This document shows, piece after piece, positions 1 through 11,062 of a DNA stretch of 64,000 nt. Each line of letters opens with the position of its first letter. Positions within the stretch are counted from its first letter, which is position 1. The notes under the pieces were generated by a model. It did not search any database. It saw only the letters and a program-made list of their open reading frames with translations, and had not been told where the DNA came from. The DNA comes from Hypholoma sublateritium FD-334 SS-4 (lineage: Eukaryota; Basidiomycota; Agaricomycetes; Agaricales; Strophariaceae): NCBI GenBank assembly GCA_000827495.1, contig KN817654.1, positions 16,537-80,536 on the forward strand, written 5' to 3'. The position numbers and the translations under genes were made by a program.

Positions 1-377
1 CAAAGTCGGCGCAACTTCGTAAGGGCTGTGCTGTAGAATGTGGGAATATTTCCTGATATGGTTCAGCGCCCGCCGCCCGCCGCGCCAACCCCTGCCCCGG
101 GCAGTGGGATAACCATTTTAAAAAAAGAAAAATATCTTATCCTAGTAAGCATCCTTACTTCAATGTCCGCAGAACAAACAACGATGATGCGGGGAGGGTT
201 GGGTATAACTCATCGGCGAGCGGTGCCAATAAAAGTGCCCGATTGGATCGAGTTATACCAATCGACTCAACACTGGGACGGCGCTATCCGGGAGGCGGGT
301 GACGTACATCTATTTATTTATTTTTTGAGAAAAAAATAAAAATGAAATGAAAATAGGGGGGAGAAGGGGGGGCACAC
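1..377. other. 3' flank of E(z)-like fragment, no gene seen
   Basis: No exon or credible reading frame was recognised. The minus-strand homology of the neighbouring E(z)-like gene stops at 378, directly at a usable splice donor (GTGTGC on the minus strand, 377-372). The sequence beyond is A-rich and low complexity around 325-360. The CXC and SET exons expected here are absent. Confidence 0.6.
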
Positions 378-1660
378 CTCAATGCACGACTTCCTGCAGA
401 TCACAGCCAAATCGCACGGCGCCGTGTCGGGCGTGAGCTTGATCACACTATTAAATAACGCGTGGTCAGCGTCGTCCCAATGTGCGTTCTCCTTTCCCCC
501 CAAAACTCAATAAGCACCACAAAAAACAACACACAATACCCACGTACCATCCCCTCCACATCCTCCTCTCCCACCCGCTTATAACACCCCACCCCGCACG
601 GCGCCCCCTCCATATCACGGATCATTGCAGAAGTGAGATGGGGGGTAGGCGGGACGAACGCGGGCATCGGCGCGTGCAGCCGGCAGAGGGGCATGATGCA
701 GTTGAGGTTCGCGCAGAATGAGGGGAGGAAGGCGGTGAGGTGGGCGTATAGGTTGGTGTTGTGGGTGGGGGGAGGGGAGGCGTCGGCGAGGGTGAACATG
801 GGGAGGGTGCCGAGCTGCGAGCCGGGCCAGCGGAGGTAGTCCCTGCGCGGTGGTGGGATTAGTTTTTTTTAGAAAAACAATTTGGGGGGATGCCGCTCAC
901 CGCCGGGACATGGCGACAATCATGCTGCGCACGGGCGTGTCGAAGATGCCGAGCGCGTCGATTGCGTCGAGCGGGAGGTGGTGCTGGAAGTGCAGCCGGC
1001 GCGCGGTATCGTACTCGATGATCTGCACTGCATCCATTGGGATCAGATAAATAGGCGCCCGTTTCCCGATCAGCAGGATAAGCAACACGCACGATCCGGA
1101 TCGCGCATATCGGTCTGCCACGCGAACTCGCAGAACTTCTGGAGGTACGCGCGCCCGTCGAACGCCGCGTCGTCCGAGAAAGGGGCGTACGGCGCGACGC
1201 CCGCGACGGCGGCGCCGCGCATGGGCACGCTGCGCGACGCGGGTGCGCACATCGTGTACCGCGGGTACGCATTGAAGGGCACGATGCGCTGCACGGCGCT
1301 CGCCGTGCGCACGCGCGTGTGCGCGCCGCCGGTGTGCGGGTTGTATTCGTCGACGTCGAAGTAGATGACGTCCTCGGCGGCGGATGAGTCGCTGTCGGGG
1401 AGGAAGAGCGCTTCCGAGCGCGGCCACGCTGCGTGTGGATTGGGTGTGGGGAGCGGCCGCGGCACGCGGTTTGGCGCGCGCGAGAGGCGCGCGAGGGTCG
1501 TGCGGGCGTGCTCCTGCGCCCAGGCGGCGAACGCGGCGCGCGTGTCGTCGTAGACGCGCAACGCGGTCTCGCGCTGGGCGATGATGTCGTCGAGGTCGGG
1601 CGGGCCCGCGTCTGAGGCGCCGGGCGAGCGCATGGTCTCGTCGGAGTCGGAGGAGGTCAT
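378..1660 (-). pseudogene. E(z)/EZH2-like histone H3K27 methyltransferase, N-terminal fragment lacking CXC and SET
   Basis: Polycomb repressive complex 2 catalytic subunits methylate H3K27 in the nucleus. Four exons with good GT-AG borders can be read on the minus strand: 1660-1093, 1027-901, 842-548 and 491-378. The start is the ATG at 1660 (MTSSDSDETM...). Recognisable pieces are an acidic motif near residue 95 (DVIYFDVDEYNP), the segment VQIIEYDTARRLHFQHHLP, and a Cys/His-rich stretch (CANLNCIMPLCRLHAP) ahead of the expected CXC region. The last exon ends with DLAVICRKSC at a clean donor and nothing follows, so the CXC and SET domains are missing and the fragment cannot methylate. It is head-to-head with an Atg18 stub at 1791. 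Family assignment comes from memory of fungal E(z) proteins; an unrelated Cys-rich nuclear protein is the alternative. Confidence 0.6.
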
Positions 1661-1790
1661 TGGTGGGGTGGGGAAGAACTTGGGGGACAGGCAGGAAATG
1701 GGCTACGGTTGGGCTACGGTGTGGGAAACGGGAGGCTGACGCCGTTCTATACTTAGCGGCGGGAAGTGCCAACTTCCTGCTTGCAACGAC
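1661..1790. promoter_or_regulatory. remnant bidirectional promoter between E(z)-like and Atg18 genes
   Basis: This 130-bp gap separates two divergent start codons. A diverged equivalent lies between the same two genes, inverted, at 14615-14782. Both begin next to the E(z) start with a similar G/T-rich stretch. Promoter function is inferred from position only. Confidence 0.35.
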
Positions 1791-1815
1791 GATGCTGTTT
1801 GCGAACTTCAACTAT
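1791..1815 (+). pseudogene. ATG18: Atg18/PROPPIN first-exon stub
   Basis: ATG CTG TTT GCG AAC TTC AAC encodes MLFANFN, the same residues that start the clearer Atg18 fragment on the minus strand at 14590. The reading then departs from the family and stops at 1864. Only this start remains; no WD-repeat sequence follows. Because it is so short, the call rests on the shared head-to-head arrangement with the E(z)-like gene in both copies. Confidence 0.4.
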
Positions 1816-2635
1816 GGTACGTTCCTCGCTCTGTCACCGAATAATCCAAAGACCTGCTCCCTCTAGCCCTCCGCGTGCCTCGCCTACACGCCATCTGTTC
1901 TCAATCCTTCTACAACGTTCCCGCCCGCCTCACACCCACCGGTACCGCCCGCGAACCCGCACCGAGCTCAGCTACGTATTCCTGCGACCTCTGAAGTCTG
2001 CCCTGCGGCCCCAAAGTTATCATCTGCCTTCTTCTCCTCGAAGCACGCTACACCTGCGCGCCGAACGGCTTCCTGGCGTGTCTCCGCTAGTCAGGTGCGT
2101 CCGATTCACCTTCTGCTGCCCGCTCTGCGCGTTGATCCGACGCGCTGTGCTGTGCAGGCCTGACTCCGCGCATCATCGTCCCCCGTGCGCGTGCCCCACT
2201 TCCCGTGTCCGTACCGAACCGACCACCATCCTCGCGCTCCCGGCCTCCTTGCCCAGGGTACGCCTCCCGTCCTCACAGAGCTTCTAAGTACGCCGCCTGA
2301 CGCGCGCATATAGTACCATGCCCTCCCGCGCACCAAGCACGCTGCCATCTACGAGCAGGCCGCCTCCCCCCCCTCCTCCCGCGCGCGAGGATCGCCCTGT
2401 CGGTCTCCGCACCGCGCGCGCCGCGTTCGTCTCTCTGCGCAACGCGCCGGATGCCGACACTGTATATCGCCCACGGTGCTGCCAGACAGTGAGCTGGACA
2501 ATGAAAAACGAACATTTTTTTGCCACGCCCACCGTCTGCGCTGCGACGTCGGGCTACATCGCTGATGCACCCTACGCGGGTGATGTCGAAGGGAGGGTGG
2601 AGGGTGGTCGGAGGTCGCGCTGACGCGTCATGTCG
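1816..2635. other. GC-rich stretch with no recognisable gene
   Basis: Open frames here are short, mutually overlapping and rich in Arg, Pro and Ser, as expected from C-rich DNA. No motif, intron pattern or family similarity was recognised. Part of it (around 2130-2190) resembles 3898-3960, suggesting it belongs to the same degenerate repeat field as the next kilobase. Confidence 0.5.
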
Positions 2636-2639
2636 GTTG

Positions 2640-3860
2640 ATCCATCATGTCGTCGATGACGCTGCGCGGCGTGGATGGTGGGGCGGTGCGGGGTTGCCGA
2701 CGGCGCGGGCGAGCAGCGCACGCTGTGCGTTTCCCGGTTCTCCTTCCCGCTCGCTCCGCTGACGTCCCGTTCACCAGTCCTCCTCCGGCACCGATAGGAC
2801 GCGCGTATGCTGGACAACGGTACTGACCGCGGTCCTGGCACGTTCCGCCGCCGAGATACGCCGTCTTCCTGCAGCGCCGCACGCCACCTGACGCTCGTCT
2901 ATTTATAGCTACACGCGCACCCTCCCGCGCGCCGGCCGCGCCCATCGAGCGCTCAAGGCCTTTTCTCCTGACTCCTTCCAGGCCCGCGTCGACCACTGTC
3001 CGCGACACGGCGTCGCGGGTATGATGCGCGCCGCGTGCGCTGTCTGACACCGCATAAACGATATGCCCTGATCGGCGCGTACGTCCCCGTACGCAGCGTC
3101 GTGCGCTGACACGCGCCGCCCAGTGCGCGCGTGGTACAGGGTGCGAGACGCGGCTCGATACTGTGCGCTAGGTAATACGAGACACCATGCGCCGCGCGCG
3201 GTGGGCGATGCGCGTGAGGCAGGGCGGGGTCACCGACGGCGCGGGGGCGCAGCGATAGTGCGTCTCTCGTCTCTCCGTCCCGCGTGCGCTTCTGACATTT
3301 AGCAGGGTGCTTGTGCTGCATGGCGACCTGCGCGTGCTGGGAAGCGTGTGCGTGGACAGCGGTTGCCCCGGTGGGCGATGCACATGAGCAGGGCGGGTCG
3401 CCGACGGCGTGGGCGAGGCATCGATAGTGCGTCTCCCCTTTATTCATCCCGCTCACGCTGCTGATTTGCAGCAGTCTTTTCAGTGGCATAGATAAGGCGG
3501 GCGGGTGTTGGGCAGCGCTGGCGTGGTCGCCAACGGCGCGGATGATGCGTCGAATGTGCGTTGCCTGATTCTCCATCCAGCGTACGCTTCTGGTGTTATG
3601 CAGTATTTTTCAGCGGGTTGGATACGGCGCATGCGCCCTGGGCGGCGGGAGCGTGGATAGCAATGCGCGTAAGGCAGGGCGGGGTCGCAGACGCCCCGCG
3701 CGCACGCAGCGCACGGTGTTCTTCGACAGTGCGTCTCCAGTTTCTCCGTCCCACGCACGCTGCTGATGTTCGGCGGTCTGTTTCAGCGGCGTGGGTAAGG
3801 CGAGCACCAGCTTCTCGTGGAGCGTCTCTCCATCTTGCGGCACGACATCAGCGCGTCTGT
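2640..3860. repeat. degenerate GC-rich tandem repeat, irregular unit about 130-165 bp
   Basis: A recurring core resembling GGGTCGCCGACGGCGCGG is seen near 2692, 3229, 3395, 3526 and 3680. It is followed by variants of AGTGCGTCTC...CTCCGTCCC and preceded by GCGATGCGCGTGAGGCAGGG at about 3206, 3375 and 3659. Units are diverged and spacing is uneven. No gene reads through it. Confidence 0.65.
2885..2945 (+). repeat. TATTTATAG-containing repeat, copy 1
   Basis: The block CTGACGCTCGTCTATTTATA and the CTCCCGCGCGCCGG that follows recur at 4036-4092 with a few changes. The TATTTATAG core is TATA-like, but no transcript start can be inferred. Confidence 0.55.
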
Positions 3861-4035
3861 GCACAGTCATGTGAGTCCATCCCCATGCCCCCGCTCGGCG
3901 TTGGTCTGACGCGATGTACGATGCAGGTATGACTCCGCGCACATCGCCGCGCGCGCGGTCCTGTGGGCTGATCACTCCTTGCGCGGCGCACCGGCGAGGT
4001 ACGTCTCGCCTTCCTCCAGCGCATCGCGTTTCGTA

Positions 4036-4099
4036 GTCTGACGCGTCTATTTATAGCAACGCGCCCGGCTGTCCTCCCGCGCGCCGGGCCCCCGCACGC
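4036..4099 (+). repeat. TATTTATAG-containing repeat, copy 2, abutting RPL11 break
   Basis: This is the second copy of the block at 2885-2945. It ends exactly where the RPL11 coding similarity starts (4100), so the repeat border coincides with the loss of the RPL11 5' exons. Confidence 0.55.
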
Positions 4100-4510
4100 A
4101 CGTTCGGTATCCGTCGCAATGAGAAGATCGCCGTTCACGTCACCATCCTCGGACCCAAGGCTGAGGAGATCTTGGAGCGTGGTCTGAAAGTGAAGGAGTA
4201 CGAGCTGAGGCGCAAGAACTTCTCGGAGACTGGCAACTTCGGTTTCGGTATCCAGGAGCACATCGATTTGGGCGCGCGTTACGATCCCGGTATCGGTATC
4301 TTCGGTATGGACTTCTACGTCGTGATGGGTCGTCCGGGTGCACGGGTGGCAAAGCGGAGGCAGGCGAAGGCGAGAATTGGCTTCTCGCACCGCATCAAGA
4401 AGGAGGACACTATGGCATGGTTCAGGCAGCGTTTCGATGGTATTATCCTTGTGCGTATCTTGGGTATTGTATCTCACATCCTGTGTAACTAACATTTTGT
4501 TTAGAAATAA
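4100..4510 (+). pseudogene. RPL11: 60S ribosomal protein L11 (uL5), 5'-truncated
   Basis: uL5 binds 5S rRNA in the central protuberance of the large ribosomal subunit. The reading begins abruptly at ACG TTC GGT ([15 protein letters not shown]) and continues through highly conserved segments such as [13 protein letters not shown] and [18 protein letters not shown] to FDGIIL. A 54-bp intron (4451-4504, branch-like CTAAC, TTTAG end) precedes the last codons AAA TAA. About the first 60-65 residues of the roughly 175-residue protein are missing, and the sequence immediately upstream is repeat DNA with no acceptor site, so this copy is 5'-truncated and presumably non-functional. Remaining residues look undamaged, suggesting a fairly recent break. 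Confidence 0.88.
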
Positions 4511-4531
4511 ATCATTACCCATTTTTCATTC

Positions 4532-5668
4532 ATGCCGTTGTCTATGCTATCTATGCTGCCTTCCTTCCGTATAGCATGTCTACATATGAGCATGAATTTT
4601 TCCCTTGGGACTTTTACTTGGATTTACTGCTTGCCTGAGCCAAAGCTCTATGACGCTTCGACATCAGGGCTTATACAGGTAACATCGCTTCTCTATTCCG
4701 CACATGTCCCTTATCTTGCTCCCAGATCACCCACATCCAATTCCTGACCCTTCTTTACCCCTCTCGCCTCGAGGGTCGGCTCATATTCGCTCTCCTCGGG
4801 CCCCTCGCTATAGTCGCGGCAATAATGCAGCTGCTGCCGATCAGCAACAACGCCAATGTGAACCTGCGGTCCACGGACGTGCGCAACGTCTGCAATGCGA
4901 CCCTATCCCTACTGTTCACCCTCGCACTCTTCATCTGGGGCCTCTTAGTCAACCGCAAGCAGGCCTGGCGCACCGACGGCGGAACCGCTGCGTTCGGCTG
5001 CGCTGCGCTTTCCCTCGCCGTCATCCGCACGGCGCTCAACTTCCTCTACGTCCACAAGGAGGAGGAGTTTGTCTGGCTGCCCTCGCTCATGTGGGCCGTC
5101 GTGCTCTGGNAGAGCTTCCTCGGCTGGTGGTGGTGGGTCGGCGCCGGCAGCGGCCGCGCGCTCTCCGGCGAGTACGACATGGAGGAGAAGCTCCACCGCG
5201 AGGCGAAGCGCGAGCGCAAGAAGAAGGAGGCGCGCGAGCGCCGCAAGGAGACGAAAATGAAGGCACAGAAAATGTGGAAGGGCGTCGCCGGTGCATTCGT
5301 CCCCGGCACGGGCTCTGGCGGTGGTCTCCGCTCACGTACAGCGTCGTTCTCCCCACCCCCCGCGGACGCAAGCGGAAGTGCGGACGACGCCGCGTCGCAG
5401 CTCTCGCGCAGTTCGGAGGTGACGGTCACCGGCACGACGACCGCGCAGACGCACACGACGCTTCCCCCGTTCCTCCCCCGCGCGCTGCATCGCCTGTACG
5501 CGGCGCTGCGCCGCGAGCACAACGCCGTCGCGCGCGTGCAAGCCGTGCAGCGCGTTGCGCGTATGCGCGAGATGGGCCGCGTTGCGCACCATGGCCACCG
5601 CGTCCGATAAGTACAGCATCGATCTTGAAAAGGGCGGCGAGTGTGCGCTGATGAAGCAATATAAGTGA
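4532..5668 (+). CDS. fungal multi-span membrane protein of unknown function
   Basis: Two exons can be joined: one ending ...LYDASTSGLIQ at 4678, a 47-bp intron (4679-4725, ...CCCAG), and a long exon from 4726. The long exon encodes several hydrophobic spans, roughly LIFALLGPLAIVAAIM, ATLSLLFTLALFIWGLL, AAFGCAALSLAVI and LPSLMWAVVLW. A charged KRERKKKEARERRKE stretch and a Ser/Thr-rich cytosolic tail follow. The long frame stops at 5608, but a tail typical of such proteins (DKYSIDLEKGG) is open in the next frame from 5591 to 5668, so a one-base slip near 5585 is likely. One N lies at 5110. The start codon is uncertain; 4532 is the first in-frame ATG. No function is assigned. Confidence 0.6.
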
Positions 5669-7261
5669 GTTTTATTTAATATTTTATGTTAGCGTCGATT
5701 GTTCTTCAAGGCCTATCGTTTCTATTTAAACGTTTGTTTTATCTTTTTCCTTCTTCGTATATTTGTTCGTTGGTCATTTTTCGCTGGTCATTTTTGCCTG
5801 TATTTTGATTTTGGTAGGGGAGAATAGTGCTGACTTATATACCCCAACAGTCTACTCGATTCAGGGGACGAGGGCGCGGGGATGGCGGATTGAGGCGGCG
5901 GGCTGGGCTGACACTTAGGCGCGATTTCAGCCGGGCCTTCGTCCCGCCTGCCTGCCTTCGCTTGCTCTTTCCGCCGCGTGGAGTTCGGATGCACGATTGT
6001 ACCACCACCACCTACGACGACCGACACCCACGGCTCGCCGACCGCTCCTTACCCCGCGCACGGACTGCTTTTTCATCGATTCTGCTTTATTGTTCGGCCT
6101 CGTGCGGCGCTAATGTTTACATGTACGTGCGGGAGGGCGTGTTTTGTAGTAGTTAATATATTTTATTTACTCGGACAGCAGGCGTGTGAGGCGGGTGTAT
6201 AGATGGTTGGGGGTGCATGGTTTTATCGAGAGAGTGTCAGGATGAAGGCGAAGACGGTGACGACAGTGCTTGAGCTGGGTTTCGGTGGGTGGGGTTGTGC
6301 GAGGGCGTGCGGTCGATAGATGATGTGGACGCGAACGCTCGAGCGGTCCCTTTTCAATATTCGACTGATGCAATTCAGTCAGCGGTAGGCTGGGTTTAAG
6401 TTCGAGCTGGTCGAAGTCGTGCTACTTATCACGATATATTTCTATGACAATGAGAAACGACTTCAACGCTCGCGTGCGGCTCGGAATGAGCCCACCTTTG
6501 GTTCCCATCTCTTGTTGAATATTAAGCTGTATTGTAGTAACTCATGCAGACCTGGGACATTGTGATAAACCTTAACTATGTCTTTGAATTCAATTCCGTG
6601 ATGGAATGTGTTAAGTACAGTAGTCATTGCTCGTGCCAGTCGCTACCGTTTTTGTGTAGTCCAGATGATGCCTAGGTAATGCCTCCTCCGGCGCCCGTTT
6701 CTTTTTTTGCTCTCGATTCAGTGAATTAACGTACTGAAAAGGTTTGGCGGCGGCTTTTTGATATGTAAATGACACGGCCTTCGTGGTCTCAGCCTTCCCG
6801 GGTTTGCCATTGGGTGGTGAGTAGTTTACATATTCACGTCCATATTGCGTCAAGGATGACTCCGTGTTCGCGACGTCGCGTTAACGAGACGATTAGTTTA
6901 CATACAAGAGTGATTCTTGAGCGAATCACGGTGTCTGATGAAGGGTCGCCGGACCCGGCGGCGGAGTCATTTCGCATGCCAAATATTCATCCTTGTTGAC
7001 CACTGCCGCCGTTCGCCTCAGCCAGAGACATATGCACTTCCTTGCTCCGGGGCTGCGCGGGCGCCTTTTGCAAACTGCACCCTGGGATTCAAACTTCCGT
7101 TTTCGGCACGGCGCTGCTTGCCTCTTACCACCACCACCATCACTACCGCCCCTGCTCATCGATCTTTCGCGTCGACACTCACCTGCTGCAGGGAAACCAA
7201 GCACACACGGCCCAGCTCCATCGCGCAGACCCCTCCCGGCACTCAAACCCCCAACGACGAC
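5669..7261. other. intergenic, no gene recognised
   Basis: About 1.6 kb of mixed composition with stop-rich frames. A poly-T/TA-rich strip lies at 5670-5820. No conserved exon, tRNA-like fold or repeat was recognised. The right end presumably holds the promoter of the tRNA ligase gene. Confidence 0.5.
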
Positions 7262-9086
7262 ATGGCGCCCCGCGCAGATAACACCACCAACAACGATGGG
7301 ACTGCGGCAGACGCGGACTCGGCGCTCATCACCTCGCTCTTCGCGTGCTCGCCCAAGCTCGTCCGCTCGTCGGTATACCCCGCGCCCGCAGACTCCTCGA
7401 TCGCCGTGCGCAGCTGGAAGATGACGGAACACAAGTACTACACCGTGCCNCTGCCCTTCCCAACACTCGCGCGCGGGCTGTTCTCGCGGGAGCTGCCTGA
7501 TGCGGACACGGAGGACGGGAAGGCGGAGGGGGGCAGCAGGAAGAAGCACCAGATTCTAGTGCGGGGGTACGACAAGTTCTTCAACATAGGCGAGGTGCCG
7601 TGGACAGAGGTATGTTTTTCGTTCTGTGGGGGTGTGCTCGACGGCTGACACAGGTTCTGTGCTAGTGGGACGCGATCGAGGCGCACACGGCGCCCCCTTA
7701 CAACGCGACACTTAAGTCCAACGGGTGTATCATATTCATCGCGGCGCTGACGCCGACTGCCCTTCTCATCACGTCGGAGCATTCGCTTGGGCCCGTCGCG
7801 GGGTCGCCGACGAGCCACGCCCAGGCGGGCGAGGGGTGGCTGCGCAAGTACCTCGCCAAGATGGGCCGCAAGGAGGCCGACCTCGCCGCCGTGCTCTGGG
7901 AGAAAAACTGGACGGCCATCGCTGAGGTGTGTAGCGTGTCGTACTGCTCCCCGCGGCGATCGCGTGCTGATCGGTTTCACAGCTGTGTGACGACAACTTC
8001 GAGGAGCACGTCCTCGGCTACTCGCCCGAGAAGACGGGTCTGCACCTCCACGGGCTCAACGTGCGCACGAAGGACTTCGTAACAATGCCTTCGGACACCG
8101 TCGACGCGTTCGCCGCAGAGTGGGGCTTTATCCCGACGCCGCACGTCACCTTCAACACAATAAAAGAGGTCCGCGCGTTCACCACGAGCTGCTCGGAGGC
8201 GGGAGAGTGGAACGGCGAGCCGTCGAAAGATTCGTTGTGCGCACGCGCGTCGCACAGCCATCTGCGCGCTCGCCGTACGCGCCCGGCTCGTCGTTCTTCT
8301 TCAAGGTCAAGTTCGACGAGCCGTACATGATGTATCGCGACTGGCGCGAGGTGACGAAGATTCTGCTCAACAAAAAGGGCGCGGGTCCGGAGGCGCTGCC
8401 GCGAGGGAAGATGAAGCGCGCGGAGACGAAGCTGTATGTGAAGTGGGTGATACAGGAGATCAAGCGCAATCCCAAGGCGTTCGCGCAGTACAACAAGGGA
8501 AAGGGCATCATTGCGACGCGGGAGAAGTACCTCGAGTACCTCAAGTCGGATAAGGGCGGGCACGAGCTTCAGGAGGCTGAGAAGGAGGTTTCGCTGACGG
8601 AGGGGAAATTCGGAAAGACAATCATCGTGCCTGTAGCTGTTCCTGGCTGTGGTACGTATTCGCTTTATCTTTCGTGCCCAAATTAATTTGAATGCTAATA
8701 TCAATTTCAACAGGTAAAACGGCCGTCAGCGTTGCCCTCGCCCACATCTTCGGNTTCGGGCACACCCAAAGTGACGACGTCAAGGCGAAGAGACCTGCTC
8801 CCATATTTATTCAAAACGTCGTGAAGCTCCTCGAGAAACACGACGTCGTCATCGCTGACAAGTACGATCTATATCTCCTTCCTGGACTGTGCACTAAATA
8901 CCGTATTCTAGAAACAACCACCTGAAGCAACACCGCGAACAGCTACGCACTGCCACAGCCGACATTGACCCACCCGAGCCGCTGGACATGAATGGTTATC
9001 CACTTTGGATGTCGCGCGGTACGTGGACCGTTGGCGACCAGCTACATGTCTTGGGGGAGGCGCAGACTGAGTACGAGGAGCACTGA
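7262..9086 (+). pseudogene. TRL1: fungal tRNA ligase (Trl1), frameshifted and missing its C-terminal domain
   Basis: Trl1 joins tRNA halves after intron removal and religates HAC1-type mRNA, using ligase, kinase and cyclic phosphodiesterase domains. Five exons fit GT-AG rules: 7262-7609, 7666-7926, 7983-8651, 8714-8861 and 8912-9086. The ligase nucleotidyl-lysine motif KSNGCIIF is near residue 133. The kinase P-loop GCGKTA spans the exon 3/4 junction. Two lesions are visible. Near 8220 (GAGCCGTCG) one base appears to be missing, and the frame must change to continue into VRTRVAQ. After ADIDPP (about 8970) the sequence leaves the family and ends within 40 residues, so most of the kinase and all of the phosphodiesterase domain are absent. 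An N sits at 7450 and another at 8754. Intact homologues are about 800 residues. Confidence 0.82.
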
Positions 9087-9137
9087 AGCACCCATGCGAC
9101 GGGCGGCGCTGCTTATTCTTGTGAGCTAATGAATATC

Positions 9138-9280
9138 TTTCTTTTTTTTGGACACTTTCGCACCAAATGTACTTATGTATATGTGTGTACGCTACGTCAT
9201 CTTTCTTTTTTTTTGCACACTTTCGCACCGATTCAATGCGCTCAAATGTACTTATATATCTGTGTGTACGCTACGTGAAC
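9138..9280 (+). repeat. imperfect tandem duplication downstream of TRL1
   Basis: Two units share a T-run, then CACTTTCGCACC, AAATGTACTTAT and GTGTGTACGCTACGT. The second unit contains a small insertion. Nothing else is recognised between 9087 and 9351. Confidence 0.7.
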
Positions 9281-9351
9281 CATCTGCAATTTACAAAATG
9301 TTCACGAGCATTGAAATATCGTATATTGAAATAATACTTGACTCGAAATAC

Positions 9352-10889
9352 TTAGGCAGAAGCCAAGGGGAATTGATTGTGAAATGATTGATACTCATAT
9401 TTTATTTCATCTTCGTGATCTCCTGCTGCAAATTCCGCGGCTTCCTGCCTGGTGAAGAGACCAGACTGGAACTTCCTCCAAGCAGATTCCAACCGGTTGG
9501 AGGTCACAAATGCTACTCCTCGCTGGCAGAAGACAGGGTTGGATTCCTTGGGGCTGACATCAGGAAGGCTGGACCCATGTTCCTCTTCTGGTCGCCAGAC
9601 AATCAGTGTATTGGATGCTTGTTGGATCCGGATACCATATCGGGCGAGATAGAAATGGCAGCCGTCGGGTGTATTTGGGGTTCGGTGAGTAGTCCACATT
9701 ACCGCAAATGCGTGCGGCTGGGTTTCATAGTGAATTGGCCTGAAATGAAATGAAATCGCCAATCAGCACAGCACCGCATGGTAAAAATAGCCAGAGAAGC
9801 GCGCACCGAGAGTAGTTCTGGCCTATAACCCCTCCCGGCGGTGCAAGCTCAGCGTTTTGGAACAAAAACTGGTTTCCGTCAATGACAACTTGATAAGTAC
9901 CACTCGCTAGGTGACCAGCACCATTCATCCGGGGAATGCCTGTCCCTGCGACAAAATTGTCGAAGTCTGCAATGACCTCAGGAGGAAGTATGTGCCGCAT
10001 CATCTGCCAGGCTAACGCAAATAAGCAACTGGCTTCAATATTTGAAGTTTCGGCCTCTTCTGTACTTAGGCGAGTCGCTAGGTTCTTCACCCAGTCGAAC
10101 TGGGGGGCACTTCGGGAGCCAGCAGACCACCCTACTTGAACGAGTTTGCCAGTGTCTTCCTTCTACAAGACATTCAAAGGTGCGTAAGTGCTTCAAATAC
10201 TGGATGTGACTCTCAAACACGAAGATACTGACACGGATATTGCGGCGATCAGGTAGCTGGGCAGCCGCAGTTGCATCCGCATACGCAACGGCAGCTTCGG
10301 ATGCGCAAAAGTTGCGAATCACCAAACCCACCAGTTTGCCTGATTTTGTTCTGAAACAAGCGCTTTCGCCTGGGCCGACATCTCTGACCAAGTTGGTTGG
10401 ATCGAGATTCATAATGGGGAACCTTTTTTTACGCTTGTCCGGTTGATATCCAGTTGCAAGGTGCCGGCGCCATTTCTTGCGAATTTGGGGAGTTTCAGAT
10501 ATATGATGCTTGAGAAATGGGAAAGGAGTAGGCAGTGGTTCCACAATCTGTGTTGGGACTTTGCGCAGAAACGCATCGCGCAGCGATGGGTGCCACTGAA
10601 GTCTCGCCTCGGAGATGAATTGCCTTCTAGCAGATCGAAGTTTCTTGATGGCACGCGAATAGGATTCAGCCGCAGCCTTTAGAAGGAGAGAGCTTTTTGG
10701 ACCCGCGCACGCTGAAGTGATTGCTCGAAATAGGCTTCCGTCAGGCCAAGAATCTAGTTCCGAGACGCTGGAACAGGTGACGTGTCGGATATGCGTAATA
10801 AAGACTGCTTGGTTGCCAGCAGCCAGTAGGTCAATTGCTTTTGAATCCTTTTGAAGCAGATTCATGATATATTTGAGTTTGGGGGCCAT
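9352..10889 (-). pseudogene. Tet/JBP-like 2OG-Fe(II) oxygenase domain protein, frameshifted
   Basis: Tet/JBP oxygenases oxidise 5-methylcytosine or related bases; basidiomycetes carry large families often near KDZ transposons. The likely start is the ATG at 10889 (MAPKLKYIMNLLQ). The protein reads through LVIRNFCASEAAVAYADA and TYQVVIDGNQFLFQNAE. A 67-bp intron (9806-9740) then joins to RPIHYETQPHAFAVMWTTHRT. Candidate metal and 2OG ligands are the HYE (H-x-E) of that stretch, the histidine of EEEHGSSLPDV, and a downstream arginine in RGVAFVTSNRL. Near 10168-10163 the frame is broken: the upstream frame runs off while the downstream frame has TAG directly before KEDTGKLVQV. One small indel plus a stop is therefore needed. 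The family call is by recalled similarity to fungal Tet-like proteins and is not certain. Confidence 0.5.
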
Positions 10890-11062
10890 TGTATGCGAGG
10901 TTCGAAGGCAGCGGGCAACTTGTTGTACGGTGTAGTAGCTGCGGAAGCGGGGTGGGTGGCAAACAGTGGCAAACGGGTGCAGCCGCGGCCAGCATGCAGC
11001 CTCGCTTAGCACCTACCCGCTGGCACCCGTTACCGCCCGCTACCACCCGCTCGCCCCCCCGC

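Noticed and set aside
897..1811. 304-codon minus-strand frame across the E(z)-like region
   Set aside because: Arg-rich shadow of the true exons; only its last part (after 1027) is a genuine exon of the E(z)-like gene.
2640..3860. Possible CRISPR-like array
   Set aside because: Units are long, diverged and unevenly spaced, with no short identical repeats or unique spacers; this is a eukaryotic satellite-like repeat.
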